Shown piece after piece: positions 15,575 through 23,429 of a stretch of 50,192 nt of DNA. Made by a program: the position numbers and the translations under genes. The notes under the pieces were generated by a model, which saw only the letters and a list, made by a program, of their open reading frames with translations, was not told the DNA's origin and ran no database searches. The DNA is taken from contig CAZIWA010000027.1 of the NCBI GenBank assembly GCA_964542875.1, positions 1 to 50,192 of the forward strand. Reading direction: 5' to 3'. This DNA is from CAZGOM01 sp964542875 (GTDB lineage Bacteria; Planctomycetota; Phycisphaerae; Phycisphaerales; Phycisphaeraceae). The first letter of the stretch is position 1. Every line of letters begins with the position of its first letter.

Positions 15575-16680
15575 TGAAGATCACAGCGGTCAAAACACGC
15601 ATCGACGATAACCCGATCCATGAGAACCTGATCGTGGTGTCCGGCGCCGGCCGGCATGCGCAATCGCGCTATGTGACGGTGGCGGTGCATGACGACCAGG
15701 GAAACGTGGGCTACGGAGAGGCCGCCGTGGTGCCGGTGTGGTCGGGTGAGTGGGCGGCGAGCACGAAGGCGCTGATCGATGGGTTGTTCGCGCCGGCGCT
15801 GACAGGGGCGGCGTTTGAGACGCCCCGCGAGGTGCTGGAGGCGCTGGACCAGCTGACCGTGGGCGTACCGTTTGCCAAGGCGGGGGTGGACTGCGCGGTG
15901 TGGGACCTGTACGGCAAGCGCGCCGGTAAAAGCGTGGCGAGCCTGACGGCAAACCGTGCCGTGCCGGAGTCGCTGCCTTCCCGGGCGAGCATCGGGGCGT
16001 ATTCGCCTGAACAGACGTTGCAGGTGGCCAGGCATTTTTATGACCGGGGAATCCGGTGCATGAAATTCAAGATCGGCGTTCAAGGGTTTGACGATGTGGC
16101 CCGGCTGCGCCTGGTGCGCGAAGCTTTTGGCGACAAGGTGACCTTCACCGTGGATGCCAATGGGGCGTATGGATCGGTTAAAGAATCGTTGAAGGCCATC
16201 GAGGCGCTGGTGAAATTCGATGTCGCACTGTTTGAACAGCCGACCCACAGGGACAGGCTGGACCTTCTGGCGCAGGTGAAGAAGCGCTCGCCGGTGCCGG
16301 TGATGGCGGATGAATCCGTGTTCACGGCGGAACAACTGGCCATGGCGATCGACATGGACGCGATGGACCTGCTGGGGCTTTACCCCGGGAAGAACGGGGG
16401 TTTCACCCGGTCGCTGCAAATGGCGGCGATGGCGGAGAAAGCAGGAAAGGGATGCGCGATCGGCTCCAACCTTGAAACGGACCTGGGCCTGGCGGCGATG
16501 GCGACGCTGGCGGGCGCGCTGAGCGCGTTTGAAACGGAAAAACTGCCGGGTGACTTTGCTTCGTCGCTTTACTACGACCAATCAAGCGTGACAGAACCTG
16601 TGAAGCTGACCGGCGGGCGGATCGTGCTGCCCCTCGGGGCTGGGTTTGGGGTTACGCCTGCCGATGCGAGAGGGCTGTGA
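15571..16680 (+). CDS. Enolase-superfamily enzyme, muconate-lactonizing-enzyme subgroup
   Basis: A Mg-dependent enzyme that abstracts a proton alpha to a carboxylate. The 369-residue protein has the capping domain (about 1-125) and a barrel with all expected catalytic residues: the KFK pair (Lys165, Lys167), metal ligands Asp195 (VDANGAY), Glu222 (FEQP) and Asp247 (ADES), and Lys274 in YPGKNGG. The last lysine on the sixth strand marks the MLE subgroup rather than the mandelate-racemase subgroup. Known MLE-subgroup reactions include cycloisomerisation, dipeptide epimerisation, N-acyl amino acid racemisation and hydroxyproline dehydration. Sugar-acid dehydration is less typical, so the substrate is open. 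The start overlaps the lacI stop by four bases (a second ATG at 15574 is equally possible), and its own stop overlaps the next gene, so translation is coupled. Confidence 0.9.
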   Translation: MMKITAVKTRIDDNPIHENLIVVSGAGRHAQSRYVTVAVHDDQGNVGYGEAAVVPVWSGEWAASTKALIDGLFAPALTGAAFETPREVLEALDQLTVGVPFAKAGVDCAVWDLYGKRAGKSVASLTANRAVPESLPSRASIGAYSPEQTLQVARHFYDRGIRCMKFKIGVQGFDDVARLRLVREAFGDKVTFTVDANGAYGSVKESLKAIEALVKFDVALFEQPTHRDRLDLLAQVKKRSPVPVMADESVFTAEQLAMAIDMDAMDLLGLYPGKNGGFTRSLQMAAMAEKAGKGCAIGSNLETDLGLAAMATLAGALSAFETEKLPGDFASSLYYDQSSVTEPVKLTGGRIVLPLGAGFGVTPADARGL

Positions 16681-17162
16681 TGAGTATTTATGCCAATGCG
16701 TTTGATGCTGCGAAAGACCAGGAACGGCATGCGATGTGGGAGATGCTGCACGCGCGCGATTCAGAAGCGTTCGTCACCGGTGACTGGGACCTGGTGGAAG
16801 GTGATTTTGATGCGCAGAACTTCGAAGGCATCGTGTGCGGCGGGGTGTATGACCCGGACAAATGGCAGGTGACCTACCCGACCGTGGCGAGCTACCGGGA
16901 CGTGTGGAAAGTGATGTCGCGCGACTTCCTGGCGATGAAGCTGCCTGCGGGCGTGACGCACCGGGAGCTGATTTACCGGGTGACGCGGCTGGATGTGATT
17001 GAGATCACCGGGGACCGGGCGCTGGCGCATAAGAAATTCCTGGGGGAGCAGGTGCTGGCGGACGGAAGCGTTTACCGGCTCAAGGGGCAGACGCTGTATC
17101 GGCTGCATCGACGGGGGAGCGGGTGGAAGATCGTGGGTTTTGTGGGGTATCTGCCGCTTTGA
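16680..17162 (+). CDS. NTF2/SnoaL-like protein
   Basis: A 160-residue soluble protein. The pattern helix - helix - curved sheet (MWEMLHARDSEAFVTGDWDLV near the N-terminus, then HRELIYRVTRLDVIEITGDRALAHKKF and TLYRLHRRGSGWKIVGFVGYLPL at the end) is that of the NTF2-like/SnoaL cone fold. That fold serves either as a small binding protein or as an isomerase/dehydratase-type enzyme. I cannot assign a reaction. It overlaps the enolase-superfamily stop codon by one base, with a purine-rich GAGAGG site before it. A GTG three bases earlier is an alternative start. Its place between two catabolic enzymes in a LacI-led operon suggests it handles the same metabolite. Confidence 0.75.
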   Translation: MSIYANAFDAAKDQERHAMWEMLHARDSEAFVTGDWDLVEGDFDAQNFEGIVCGGVYDPDKWQVTYPTVASYRDVWKVMSRDFLAMKLPAGVTHRELIYRVTRLDVIEITGDRALAHKKFLGEQVLADGSVYRLKGQTLYRLHRRGSGWKIVGFVGYLPL

Positions 17163-17216
17163 GAAAGGTGTAAGCGATAAGAGGTAAGTGATAAGGCGGG
17201 CAGGAGAAGAGGAGCC

Positions 17217-18194
17217 ATGGTGCAGCGGAAGATTAGGATTGGGTTGATCGGGTGTGGAGATATTGCCCAGACCGGGCATGTGCCGGCGCTGGCGGCGCAT
17301 CCCAATGTGGAGCTGGTCGGGCTGTGCGATGTGCGCAGGGATCGGATGGACCTGCTTGGCGCGATGGCGCCCTGGGCGGTGAAGACCAACGACTATCAGG
17401 ATTTGGTCAAGCTGGGGTGCGATGCGTTTGTGCTGGCGCTGCATCCGGAAGTGAGCGTGGAGGTGGCGTGCGATCTGCTGGACCGGGGCATTCATGTGCT
17501 GGACGAAAAGCCGCTTGCGGTTTCACTTGAAGATGCCGGGCGGTTGGGAAAAAGCGTGAAGGCATCCAAGGCGGTGTACCAGATCGGGTTTGTGTTCCGG
17601 TATTGCGCGTTTGTGCGCGATGTGGCGGCGGGCATCAAGGCGATTGGGTTTCCCAACCTGGTGCGCGTGGATGTGTTTGATGAACGGCTGGATGAAGCCA
17701 ACACGGAGCACCTGGGGCGGATCATGGGGATCTTGAAGAAGAGCTCCGCGGTGACGCATGAGGGATCGCACGTGGTGGACTATTGCCGGGTGTGGAATCC
17801 GGGCCGGTTTGTGAAACTCGGCGCAGACGCGGTGAAGACGGATGCGCGCTTTGGCGGGCCCAATGTGTGGGCGCTGAACCTGACGCATGAGGATGGGTCT
17901 GTGCTGCAGGTGAACATCGGGTGGCTCCTGCCTGTGCTGCCGGTGAATAAGGTGACGGCTGTGGGGCCGCTTGGGCGGTTTGAGGCGCTGTTTGCCGGAG
18001 GCGGGCTGTTGACAACGGCTAAGGGTGAGCAACCGGTGCCGGTGACGGCCTTTGCGCAGGATTGGCGGGCGCAACTGGATGTGTTTCTGGCGTCGATTGC
18101 GGCTGGGCGGTGCCTGGGGACGGGGTTTGAGGATGGGCTGAGGGCGCTGGAGACGACGATCGGGTGCGAGGGGCTGGTTTTGAAGAAGGTGTGA
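17217..18194 (+). CDS. Gfo/Idh/MocA-family NAD(P)-dependent oxidoreductase
   Basis: Likely oxidises or reduces a sugar, inositol or related hydroxyl compound. The 325-residue protein has the Rossmann dinucleotide site IGLIGCGDIAQTGHVPAL (8-25), strand-end acid LVGLCDV, and the family's EKP signature HVLDEKPLAVS (about 93-103) whose lysine is the general acid/base. The second domain (about 125-325) contains HEGSHVVDYCRVW, holding the histidine usually needed for catalysis. It is the last gene of the lacI operon, 54 bp after the NTF2-like gene. A second, only distantly related Gfo/Idh gene at 43109 carries the same operator and may work on the same route. The substrate is not known. Confidence 0.92.
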   Translation: MVQRKIRIGLIGCGDIAQTGHVPALAAHPNVELVGLCDVRRDRMDLLGAMAPWAVKTNDYQDLVKLGCDAFVLALHPEVSVEVACDLLDRGIHVLDEKPLAVSLEDAGRLGKSVKASKAVYQIGFVFRYCAFVRDVAAGIKAIGFPNLVRVDVFDERLDEANTEHLGRIMGILKKSSAVTHEGSHVVDYCRVWNPGRFVKLGADAVKTDARFGGPNVWALNLTHEDGSVLQVNIGWLLPVLPVNKVTAVGPLGRFEALFAGGGLLTTAKGEQPVPVTAFAQDWRAQLDVFLASIAAGRCLGTGFEDGLRALETTIGCEGLVLKKV

Positions 18195-18312
18195 TCTTTG
18201 GGGCTCTGGTTTACCTGCCGGGATTTGCCCCTTGGGGTGGATTTAACCTAAACTATGGGGCTGACTTACTTAAACGCATCCTCGGCTTGTGCGGCCGGTT
18301 ATGAGGTGGACC

Positions 18313-18885
18313 ATGGGTATTGAAGCGGCGATGCCGAATGATTTTGTGCTTACGACGCAGTTGAACAAGGTGATCAACTGGTCGCGCAAGAGCTCTCTGT
18401 GGCCGATGCCGTTTGCGACGGCGTGCTGCGGGATCGAGCTGATGGCGACGGCTTCGAGCCGTTATGACCTTTCGCGTTTTGGCGCGGAAGTGATGCGGTT
18501 TTCTCCGCGCCAGAGCGACCTGATGATTGTGGCGGGGCGCGTGTCGGTGAAGATGCTGCCGGTGCTGCAGCGCATTTATCAGCAGATCACCGAGCCCAAG
18601 TGGGTGATCTCGATGGGTGCGTGCGCTTCGACGGGCGGCGTGTTCGATACATACGCGGTGGTGCAGGGGATTGATCAGTTCATTCCGGTGGACGTGTATG
18701 TGCCGGGTTGCCCGCCTCGGCCGGAGACTTTGATTGAAGGCGTGATGGCGATCCAGAAGATCGTGGAGCGTGACGGCATGCCGCCTAAGGGTGGTTTGCG
18801 TCGCCCGCTGCAGATTGCGATTGAGCCGACGCATGCGGTGCGGCCGCAGCCTGTGCCGGTGAATGTGACGATCGGTCAGACTTGA
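18313..18885 (+). CDS. nuoB: NADH-quinone oxidoreductase subunit B
   Basis: A peripheral-arm subunit of respiratory complex I that holds the terminal [4Fe-4S] cluster N2 next to the quinone site. The 190-residue protein has all four cluster cysteines: Cys38 and Cys39 (ATACCGIELMA), Cys104 (MGACASTGGVF) and Cys133 (VPGCPPRP). The start at 18313 is chosen for the AGGTGG ribosome binding site; in-frame GTG 18289 and ATG 18301 are alternatives. It stands alone: no other nuo gene is within the window, while nuoA and nuoC/D normally flank it. It is closed by a good intrinsic terminator. The remaining subunits are presumably elsewhere in the genome. The identification is firm. Confidence 0.96.
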   Translation: MGIEAAMPNDFVLTTQLNKVINWSRKSSLWPMPFATACCGIELMATASSRYDLSRFGAEVMRFSPRQSDLMIVAGRVSVKMLPVLQRIYQQITEPKWVISMGACASTGGVFDTYAVVQGIDQFIPVDVYVPGCPPRPETLIEGVMAIQKIVERDGMPPKGGLRRPLQIAIEPTHAVRPQPVPVNVTIGQT

Positions 18886-18911
18886 GAGATGGTTTTGAGA
18901 ACAGATTTAAG

Positions 18912-18947
18912 AGAAGGCGTCCTTTGTTGAGGGCGCCTTCTTTTTTT
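18912..18947 (+). terminator. Intrinsic terminator of nuoB
   Basis: AGAAGGCG (18912-18919) pairs with CGCCTTCT (18934-18941), followed by seven T. It is 26 bp after the nuoB stop. Confidence 0.88.
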
Positions 18948-18960
18948 GTGGATGGTGGTC

Positions 18961-18999
18961 CAACGGGACGCAGCACTGCTTTGGGCCGTGTTGTGCCAA
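18961..18999. repeat. Dispersed hairpin repeat family C, copy 2
   Basis: Contains GACGCAGCACTGCTTTGGGC and the following CGTGTTGTGCCA, aligning with 7352-7394 and 31388-31432. It lies between the nuoB terminator and the 3' end of the DUF1634 gene. Confidence 0.65.
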
Positions 19000-19007
19000 T
19001 TGATTGG

Positions 19008-19418
19008 TTATTCCACGTGGCCGCTGAGTATCGAGATGATCAGGACCAGGAGCACAGCGGTGGTGAGGAATGCGAAAGGCCAGTCTTTGCGTTTGAAGAA
19101 GACCATGGCACTGACGGCGACGCGGAGGATGGGTGTGGCCAGAAGGACCAGGAGGCCCAGGCAGATGATGGCGCGGCCGGGCATGGTGGCCAGGCCGTGG
19201 TAGATCTGGGGGATGGTGCTGGGGAAGACAGCGTCTTTGGTGACAAGGGTGTGGAGCGCGCCCTGGTCGTAAACGAAATTGGGGTGGCGAATGAAGCTGA
19301 CGAGCAGGCCCAGGGTGATGAGGGCGATGCTCAGGCCGACGCCGATGCGCAGGAGCTGGCCGAGGGCGAGCTCCATTTTTTCAGTGGCCTGGTCGTGGTC
19401 TGGGGCGGGGGTGTTCAT
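19008..19418 (-). CDS. DUF1634 membrane protein
   Basis: A 136-residue integral membrane protein with three hydrophobic segments (about 22-42, 84-104 and 114-133) and the DUF1634 pattern ELALGQLLRIGVGLSIALI...PGRAIICLGLLVLLATPILRVAVS. DUF1634 genes are commonly found directly after TauE/SafE-type (TSUP) transporters. Here the start overlaps the stop of the TSUP gene by four bases, implying translational coupling and a shared complex or accessory role. Function is not established for the family. Confidence 0.85.
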   Translation of the reverse strand: MNTPAPDHDQATEKMELALGQLLRIGVGLSIALITLGLLVSFIRHPNFVYDQGALHTLVTKDAVFPSTIPQIYHGLATMPGRAIICLGLLVLLATPILRVAVSAMVFFKRKDWPFAFLTTAVLLVLIISILSGHVE

Positions 19419-20251
19419 GCGAGGCCCTTTCGGATCATTTGGACGCCGATGACGAGGAGGACCGCCATGAGAAGCCAGCGGAGGGTGGAGGAGTGGAGGC
19501 GTTCCATGATGCGTGCGCCGATGATGGAGCCGACGATGACGCCGGCGGCGACGGGGCCGGCGATGAAGGGATCGATTTCGCCCCGGGAGAAGTAGACACC
19601 GGCGGTGGCGGCAGCGGTGACACCGATCATGAAGTTGCTGGTGGCGGAGGCGACCTTGATGGGGACGCGCATGGCGAGGGTCATGGCGGGGATTTTCAGG
19701 GGACCGCCTCCGATGCCAAGGAGGCCGGACATGAGGCCGGCCAGGAGACTCAAGAAAAGCCCCAGGGGGGAGTTGGTGACGTTGTAGTCGACTTGCTTCT
19801 GGATGGATTTGTCGAAGTAGGAGCCGGAGAGCCGGAGTTTTTGCGCGATCGCGTCAGGTGGGTGGGAGGGGGTTGCGTCGGTTGTTTTGTGCCGGCTCAT
19901 GAGGAGCGTGACGAAGATGAGAAAGACGCCAAAGCCGGTGGTGAGCCAGGTGCCGGAGATGCGTGCGGCGAGCATGGCGCCGGTGAGGGCGCCGATGGTG
20001 GTGGCCAGTTCAAGGAACATGCCGAGGCGGATGTTGGCGAGGTGTTCCTTGAGGTAGGCCGCGCCTGCGCCGGAGGAGTTTGCGATGACGGAGATGATGG
20101 AGGCGCCGATGGCATAGCGGATGTCGATGCCCATGAAGAGGGTGAGAATGGGGACGACGATGGTTCCGCCGCCGAGGCCGACGAGGGAGCCAAAGAGTCC
20201 GGCGGCGATGGAGCTCAGGAAGGTAAGGGTGATGAAAGTGAGGGGGGACAT
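19415..20251 (-). CDS. TSUP (TauE/SafE) family anion permease
   Basis: A membrane permease of 278 residues with about eight helices. The duplicated family signatures are visible: FGSLVGLGGGTIVVPILTLF near the N-terminus and LSGLLGIGGGPLKIPAMTL near residue 175 (GLGGG and GIGGG motifs). TSUP members move sulfite, sulfoacetate, sulfolactate or other small organosulfur anions, and some move unrelated carboxylates, so the substrate is open. It forms a two-gene unit with the overlapping DUF1634 gene. No sulfur-metabolism enzyme is adjacent, although a cysteine desulfurase lies 1.3 kb away on the other strand. The start at 20251 begins at the first helix (MSPLTFITLTFLSSIAAG). Confidence 0.9.
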   Translation of the reverse strand: MSPLTFITLTFLSSIAAGLFGSLVGLGGGTIVVPILTLFMGIDIRYAIGASIISVIANSSGAGAAYLKEHLANIRLGMFLELATTIGALTGAMLAARISGTWLTTGFGVFLIFVTLLMSRHKTTDATPSHPPDAIAQKLRLSGSYFDKSIQKQVDYNVTNSPLGLFLSLLAGLMSGLLGIGGGPLKIPAMTLAMRVPIKVASATSNFMIGVTAAATAGVYFSRGEIDPFIAGPVAAGVIVGSIIGARIMERLHSSTLRWLLMAVLLVIGVQMIRKGLA

Positions 20252-20461
20252 GCCCGGGAGTGTAGGGCATGCGGGGTGGGTTGTGGGAGTGAAAAGTGCC
20301 TAAAAATGAGGAGTAATGACGACTTACCGGATGGGAGATAGTTGGATTGAAAGGCAGAACCCGGATGGCTCTTTGCTCCCATTTGATTGATGGGGAAACG
20401 ACTGGCGGCACGTGCAAGACACGGCGCCGATGCGGGCGTTTGGTGCTGAGGGGGACAGGGG

Positions 20462-20725
20462 TTACTGAATATCAGCGAGGGATTCTTCGTAGGGGCCGCT
20501 GAAGGCGATGTCGGCCTGGCCGATGCCGGTGATTTTGTCGTTCTGAAAGACAATGCCCATGCCGTGTTCAATGTCCCAGTCGCCCTCGAACTGGAGGCCG
20601 ATGCAGATGGGTTCATCGGGCTCGGCGGCGTAGATGTGCACAGTGGCGAGGGCGGCAATGTTTTGAAGTTCGAAAGGGGGAAGAGAGATACGGGAGAAGG
20701 TAGTGAAGGTCACGCGTGGATGCAA
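20462..20725 (-). pseudogene. Remnant of a DUF6985-like gene
   Basis: An 87-codon frame that keeps only the C-terminal half of what looks like a DUF6985 protein: CIGLQFEGDWDIEHGMGIVFQ then ITGIGQADIAF. This matches my recollection of the family's closing WDxEHGxGV pattern. It has no ATG: the frame opens with TTG, two codons after a stop, and has no ribosome binding site. The missing N-terminal half lies where two direct copies of ATAGAAATGTC sit (20754-20791), so disruption by a lost mobile element is plausible. It may instead be a short real gene with a TTG start; expression is doubtful. Confidence 0.45.
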
Positions 20726-20753
20726 GGATTATGTCGAATGATGCCGCGCGCGG

Positions 20754-20791
20754 ATAGAAATGTCACCGGTTTTGGCACGAATAGAAATGTC
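20754..20791 (+). repeat. Direct repeat ATAGAAATGTC x2, possible IS end remnant
   Basis: Two exact 11-bp copies (20754-20764 and 20781-20791), 27 bp apart. Similar AGAAATGTC strings are, from memory, seen at ends of IS481-type elements. No transposase is present. Confidence 0.4.
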
Positions 20792-20877
20792 GCTGTTTGA
20801 TCTGTCAAATACTTCAGGGGGGTAGAGGGTGGGTTCGGGAGGGGGAGGATATTGTTGTGGTATTAAGGAGGTGGGCG

Positions 20878-21363
20878 ATGACAGAACGAGCGATTGACGG
20901 CGGGGTGCGCATCGGGCATGTGCATTTGAAGGTGGCGGACCTGGAGCGGTCGCTGGGGTTTTATCGGGATGTGCTGGGGTTTGAGGTGACGCAGGGGTAC
21001 GGGGAGAGCGCGGTGTTTTTGTCGGCGGGTGGTTATCACCATCACATTGGGCTCAATACGTGGGAGAGCAAAGGCGGGAGCCCGCCTGCGCCGGGGACGA
21101 CAGGGCTTTTTCACGTGGCGATCCTGTACCCCACACGCGCGGCGCTGGCCGATGCGCTCAGGCGGCTGGATGCGGCGAGGATCGAGCTGGATGGCGCGGC
21201 AGACCATGGGGTGAGCGAGGCGTTGTATCTGCATGATCCCGATGAGAATGGGGTGGAACTGTATTGGGACCGGCCCAAGCAGGATTGGCCGCGTGACGGG
21301 GAGGGGAAGCTGGCGATGTTTACGCGGAGGCTGGATTTAAAGGGGCTGCGAGAAGAGAAGTAA
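20878..21363 (+). CDS. VOC-family (glyoxalase/extradiol dioxygenase-like) protein
   Basis: A 161-residue protein of the vicinal-oxygen-chelate fold. It resembles the N-terminal module of catechol-2,3-dioxygenase-like proteins of the Bacillus CatE type: GHVHLKVADLERSLGFYRDVLGF (14-36), then GGYHHHIGLNTW, GLFHVAILYP and DPDENGVELYWDRP. Candidate metal ligands are His17, the HHH cluster and the glutamate of ENGVELYW. Full dioxygenases have a second module, which is missing here, so glyoxalase or another lyase/isomerase is possible. The start at 20878 is fixed by a perfect AAGGAGGT site; a longer frame to 20797 is not supported. It is a single gene flanked by repeats on both sides, and its substrate is unknown. 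Confidence 0.88.
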   Translation: MTERAIDGGVRIGHVHLKVADLERSLGFYRDVLGFEVTQGYGESAVFLSAGGYHHHIGLNTWESKGGSPPAPGTTGLFHVAILYPTRAALADALRRLDAARIELDGAADHGVSEALYLHDPDENGVELYWDRPKQDWPRDGEGKLAMFTRRLDLKGLREEK

Positions 21364-21433
21364 ATGTCGGTTGACCGGAGGCAGCGCTTGACTGCCTGGT
21401 GGCTGCGGAGGAATGGTTTTTCGATCGTGCCGC

Positions 21434-21484
21434 GGGATGTCGGATTATGACGAAGACGTCTCATCCGAGCCACGTCGGAGTTTT
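21434..21484 (+). repeat. Dispersed repeat family B, copy 2 (core only)
   Basis: GGGATGTCGGATTATGACGA followed by AGACGTCTCATCCGAGCC matches the hairpin core at 6001-6047 and 46250-46290. The flanking parts of the family are absent. Confidence 0.65.
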
Positions 21485-21541
21485 TTGGGTAAGGGTGGCC
21501 TGGTCAGAGGAAAGATTTCGGGGCGGCTACAATTTGGGCCT

Positions 21542-22792
21542 ATGGAATTGGTTTACCTGGACAACAATGCGACGACGCGGCCGCTGGATGAAGTGGTGGC
21601 GGCGGTGAATGCGGGGATGAGCCGGTATTGGGCGAACGCCTCGAGCGTACACCGTTTCGGGCAGGCGACGCGGCAGGAGCTGGAGCTGGCGCGGGGGCAT
21701 GTGGCTGGGCTGATCGGGGCGACGCCTCGCGAACTGGTGTTTACTTCGGGTGGAACGGAGGCCAACACACTGGCGATCAAAGGGGTGCTGGACTTGTTTC
21801 TCGCAGCGAGTGGGCCGGCAGGGCTTAAACCGCTGGTGCTGACGACGGGCATTGAGCACAGCGCGGTGCGCGAACCGCTGGAGAAGATGGAAAAAGCGGG
21901 ACAGATTCTGCGGCATTGCGTCAAGCTGGACGGCGCGGGGCGGATGGCATTGGCGGACGTTGAAAGCCAGTTGAGCGCAGCAGCGGGCGAAGGCCGGCTG
22001 GTGCTGCTGACGGCGCAGTGGGCCAACAACGAGACGGGTGTGCTTCAGCCGATGGCAGAGGTTGCGGCGGTGGTGAAACGGCTGAGGGCCGCCGAAGGTG
22101 AGCGGCAGGGATTGAAGGTGGTATTCCACACCGATGCGACGCAGGCGGTGGGGAAGATTCCCGTGGATGTCAAGAGCGCCGAGGTGGATCTTTTAACGCT
22201 GGCAGCGCATAAATTTCATGGGCCCAAGGGCATCGGGGCACTCTACATCAAGACCGGCGTGAAATTGCGCCCGCAGCAGCAGGGTGGGCCGCAGGAGCGT
22301 GACCGGCGGGCGGGAACGGAGAACACGCCAGGCATTTTGGGGATGGGCGAAGCGGCACGGCTGGCGAAGGCGTTTTTGAGCGACGTATCCGGGGTGGCGA
22401 AGCTGCGGGCCATGCGCGATCGGCTGGAGCGGGGATTGCTGGCGTTGTGCCCGGGCGCGGTGGTGAACGGGTTTTGCGCCGATGCGGAGCCGGAAGGCGA
22501 GGTTTTCGCCGGGCGGCTGTGGAATACGACGAACATCGGTTTCCCACGTCTGGAAGCGGAGGCGATTCTGGTGGCGTTGTCGGAGCGGGGCATCTGCGCC
22601 AGTGCGGGAGCGGCGTGTTCGTCAGGTTCCCTGGAGCCTTCACCGGTGCTTCTGGCGATGGGGGTGAAAGAAGAAGTGGCGCACGGGAGCGTACGGTTTT
22701 CGATCAGCCGGGAGACGAAGGATGAAGAGATCGACCGGGCGCTGGCGGTGGTGCCGGAGGTGGTGGGGAAGCTGTATAAGACATTGCCGTGA
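21542..22792 (+). CDS. Cysteine desulfurase (NifS/IscS-like)
   Basis: A PLP enzyme that takes sulfur from cysteine for Fe-S clusters or thio-modification. The 416-residue protein shows MELVYLDNNATTRPL at the start, TSGGTEANTLAIKG, His106 (TTGIEHSAV), the PLP aspartate segment HTDATQAVGK, the PLP lysine in AAHKFHGPKG (Lys224), and the active cysteine in GAACSSGSLEPS (Cys359). The CSSGS context is that of class I (NifS/IscS) enzymes. The start at 21542 begins the conserved N-terminus; the frame upstream is repeat-derived. No iscU, iscR or tusA gene is adjacent, so whether it serves general Fe-S assembly or tRNA thiolation cannot be told. Confidence 0.94.
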   Translation: MELVYLDNNATTRPLDEVVAAVNAGMSRYWANASSVHRFGQATRQELELARGHVAGLIGATPRELVFTSGGTEANTLAIKGVLDLFLAASGPAGLKPLVLTTGIEHSAVREPLEKMEKAGQILRHCVKLDGAGRMALADVESQLSAAAGEGRLVLLTAQWANNETGVLQPMAEVAAVVKRLRAAEGERQGLKVVFHTDATQAVGKIPVDVKSAEVDLLTLAAHKFHGPKGIGALYIKTGVKLRPQQQGGPQERDRRAGTENTPGILGMGEAARLAKAFLSDVSGVAKLRAMRDRLERGLLALCPGAVVNGFCADAEPEGEVFAGRLWNTTNIGFPRLEAEAILVALSERGICASAGAACSSGSLEPSPVLLAMGVKEEVAHGSVRFSISRETKDEEIDRALAVVPEVVGKLYKTLP

Positions 22793-22857
22793 GGGATGGA
22801 AGAAGTCAGATGTTCCGGAAAAACCCGGAATCAAGGGGTTTGAGGTGGTTAAAACTC

Positions 22858-22900
22858 TTGAAATCTGAAACATCTCACATCTTAATATCTGACATCCGCC
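22858..22900 (-). repeat. Dispersed repeat family F, copy 3 (diverged)
   Basis: On the minus strand it reads as a run of AGATGT-like units (TAAGATGTGAGATGTTTCAG) resembling 9861-9921. The 131-bp gap also holds TTCCGG/CCGGAA at about 22815-22832. No gene is present. Confidence 0.4.
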
Positions 22901-22923
22901 ATCCGAGCCCGTAAACTTGTTGG

Positions 22924-23418
22924 ATGCGGATTCTTGGGATTGATCCTGGATTGAAGATAACGGGTTACGCCGTGGTTGATCTGAGCGGGGGTGCGTTTGA
23001 ACCGACGCTGCTGGAGGCGGGGGTGCTGAGGTTTAAAGCGTCGCGGTCGATGGAGGACAGGCTGGTGCAGTTGCACGACGATCTGGCGGAGATCATCCAG
23101 ATGCACAAGCCGGACCGGATGGCGGTGGAGAAGCTGTATGCGCACTACAAGCACCCGAGGACGGCGATTTTGATGGGGCATGCGCGGGGGGTGATCATGT
23201 ATGCGGCGCGGGCAGCAAAGATGGAGATTGAACATTTGCCTTCGACAGCGGTGAAGAAGGCGATGACGGGGCATGGACATGCGACCAAGGAACAGATGCA
23301 GCGGGCGGTGCAGGCGCAGTGCAGACTGGCAGAGCTGCCGAGCCCGCCTGACCTGGCGGACGCGATTGCGATTGCGTACACAAGCGCGCGCAGGCAGGCG
23401 CTGGGGAACTTGAAGTGA
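22924..23418 (+). CDS. ruvC: Holliday junction resolvase RuvC
   Basis: A dimeric endonuclease that cuts four-way junctions in recombination and repair. The 164-residue protein is of normal length. The four acidic catalytic residues are recognisable: Asp7 (LGIDPGLKITGYAV), Glu69 (AVEKLYAHYKHPRTAI), and Asp143/Asp146 (PPDLADAIAIAY). The GHGHATKEQMQ segment carries the conserved basic patch. The start at 22924 yields the canonical MRILGIDPG. ruvA and ruvB are not in the window. The next gene (CPBP protease) starts 11 bp later and panC 10 bp after that, so ruvC probably heads a three-gene unit. Confidence 0.96.
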   Translation: MRILGIDPGLKITGYAVVDLSGGAFEPTLLEAGVLRFKASRSMEDRLVQLHDDLAEIIQMHKPDRMAVEKLYAHYKHPRTAILMGHARGVIMYAARAAKMEIEHLPSTAVKKAMTGHGHATKEQMQRAVQAQCRLAELPSPPDLADAIAIAYTSARRQALGNLK

Positions 23419-23429
23419 ATTGAAGGCAT

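Noticed and set aside
18241..18312. Possible riboswitch or leader structure before nuoB
   Set aside because: Only weak GGGGC/GCCCC complementarity is seen; no recognisable conserved riboswitch core.
20411..20450. Possible fourth family-C hairpin repeat (GTGCAAGACACGG...)
   Set aside because: Only the first dozen bases agree and the stem does not form.
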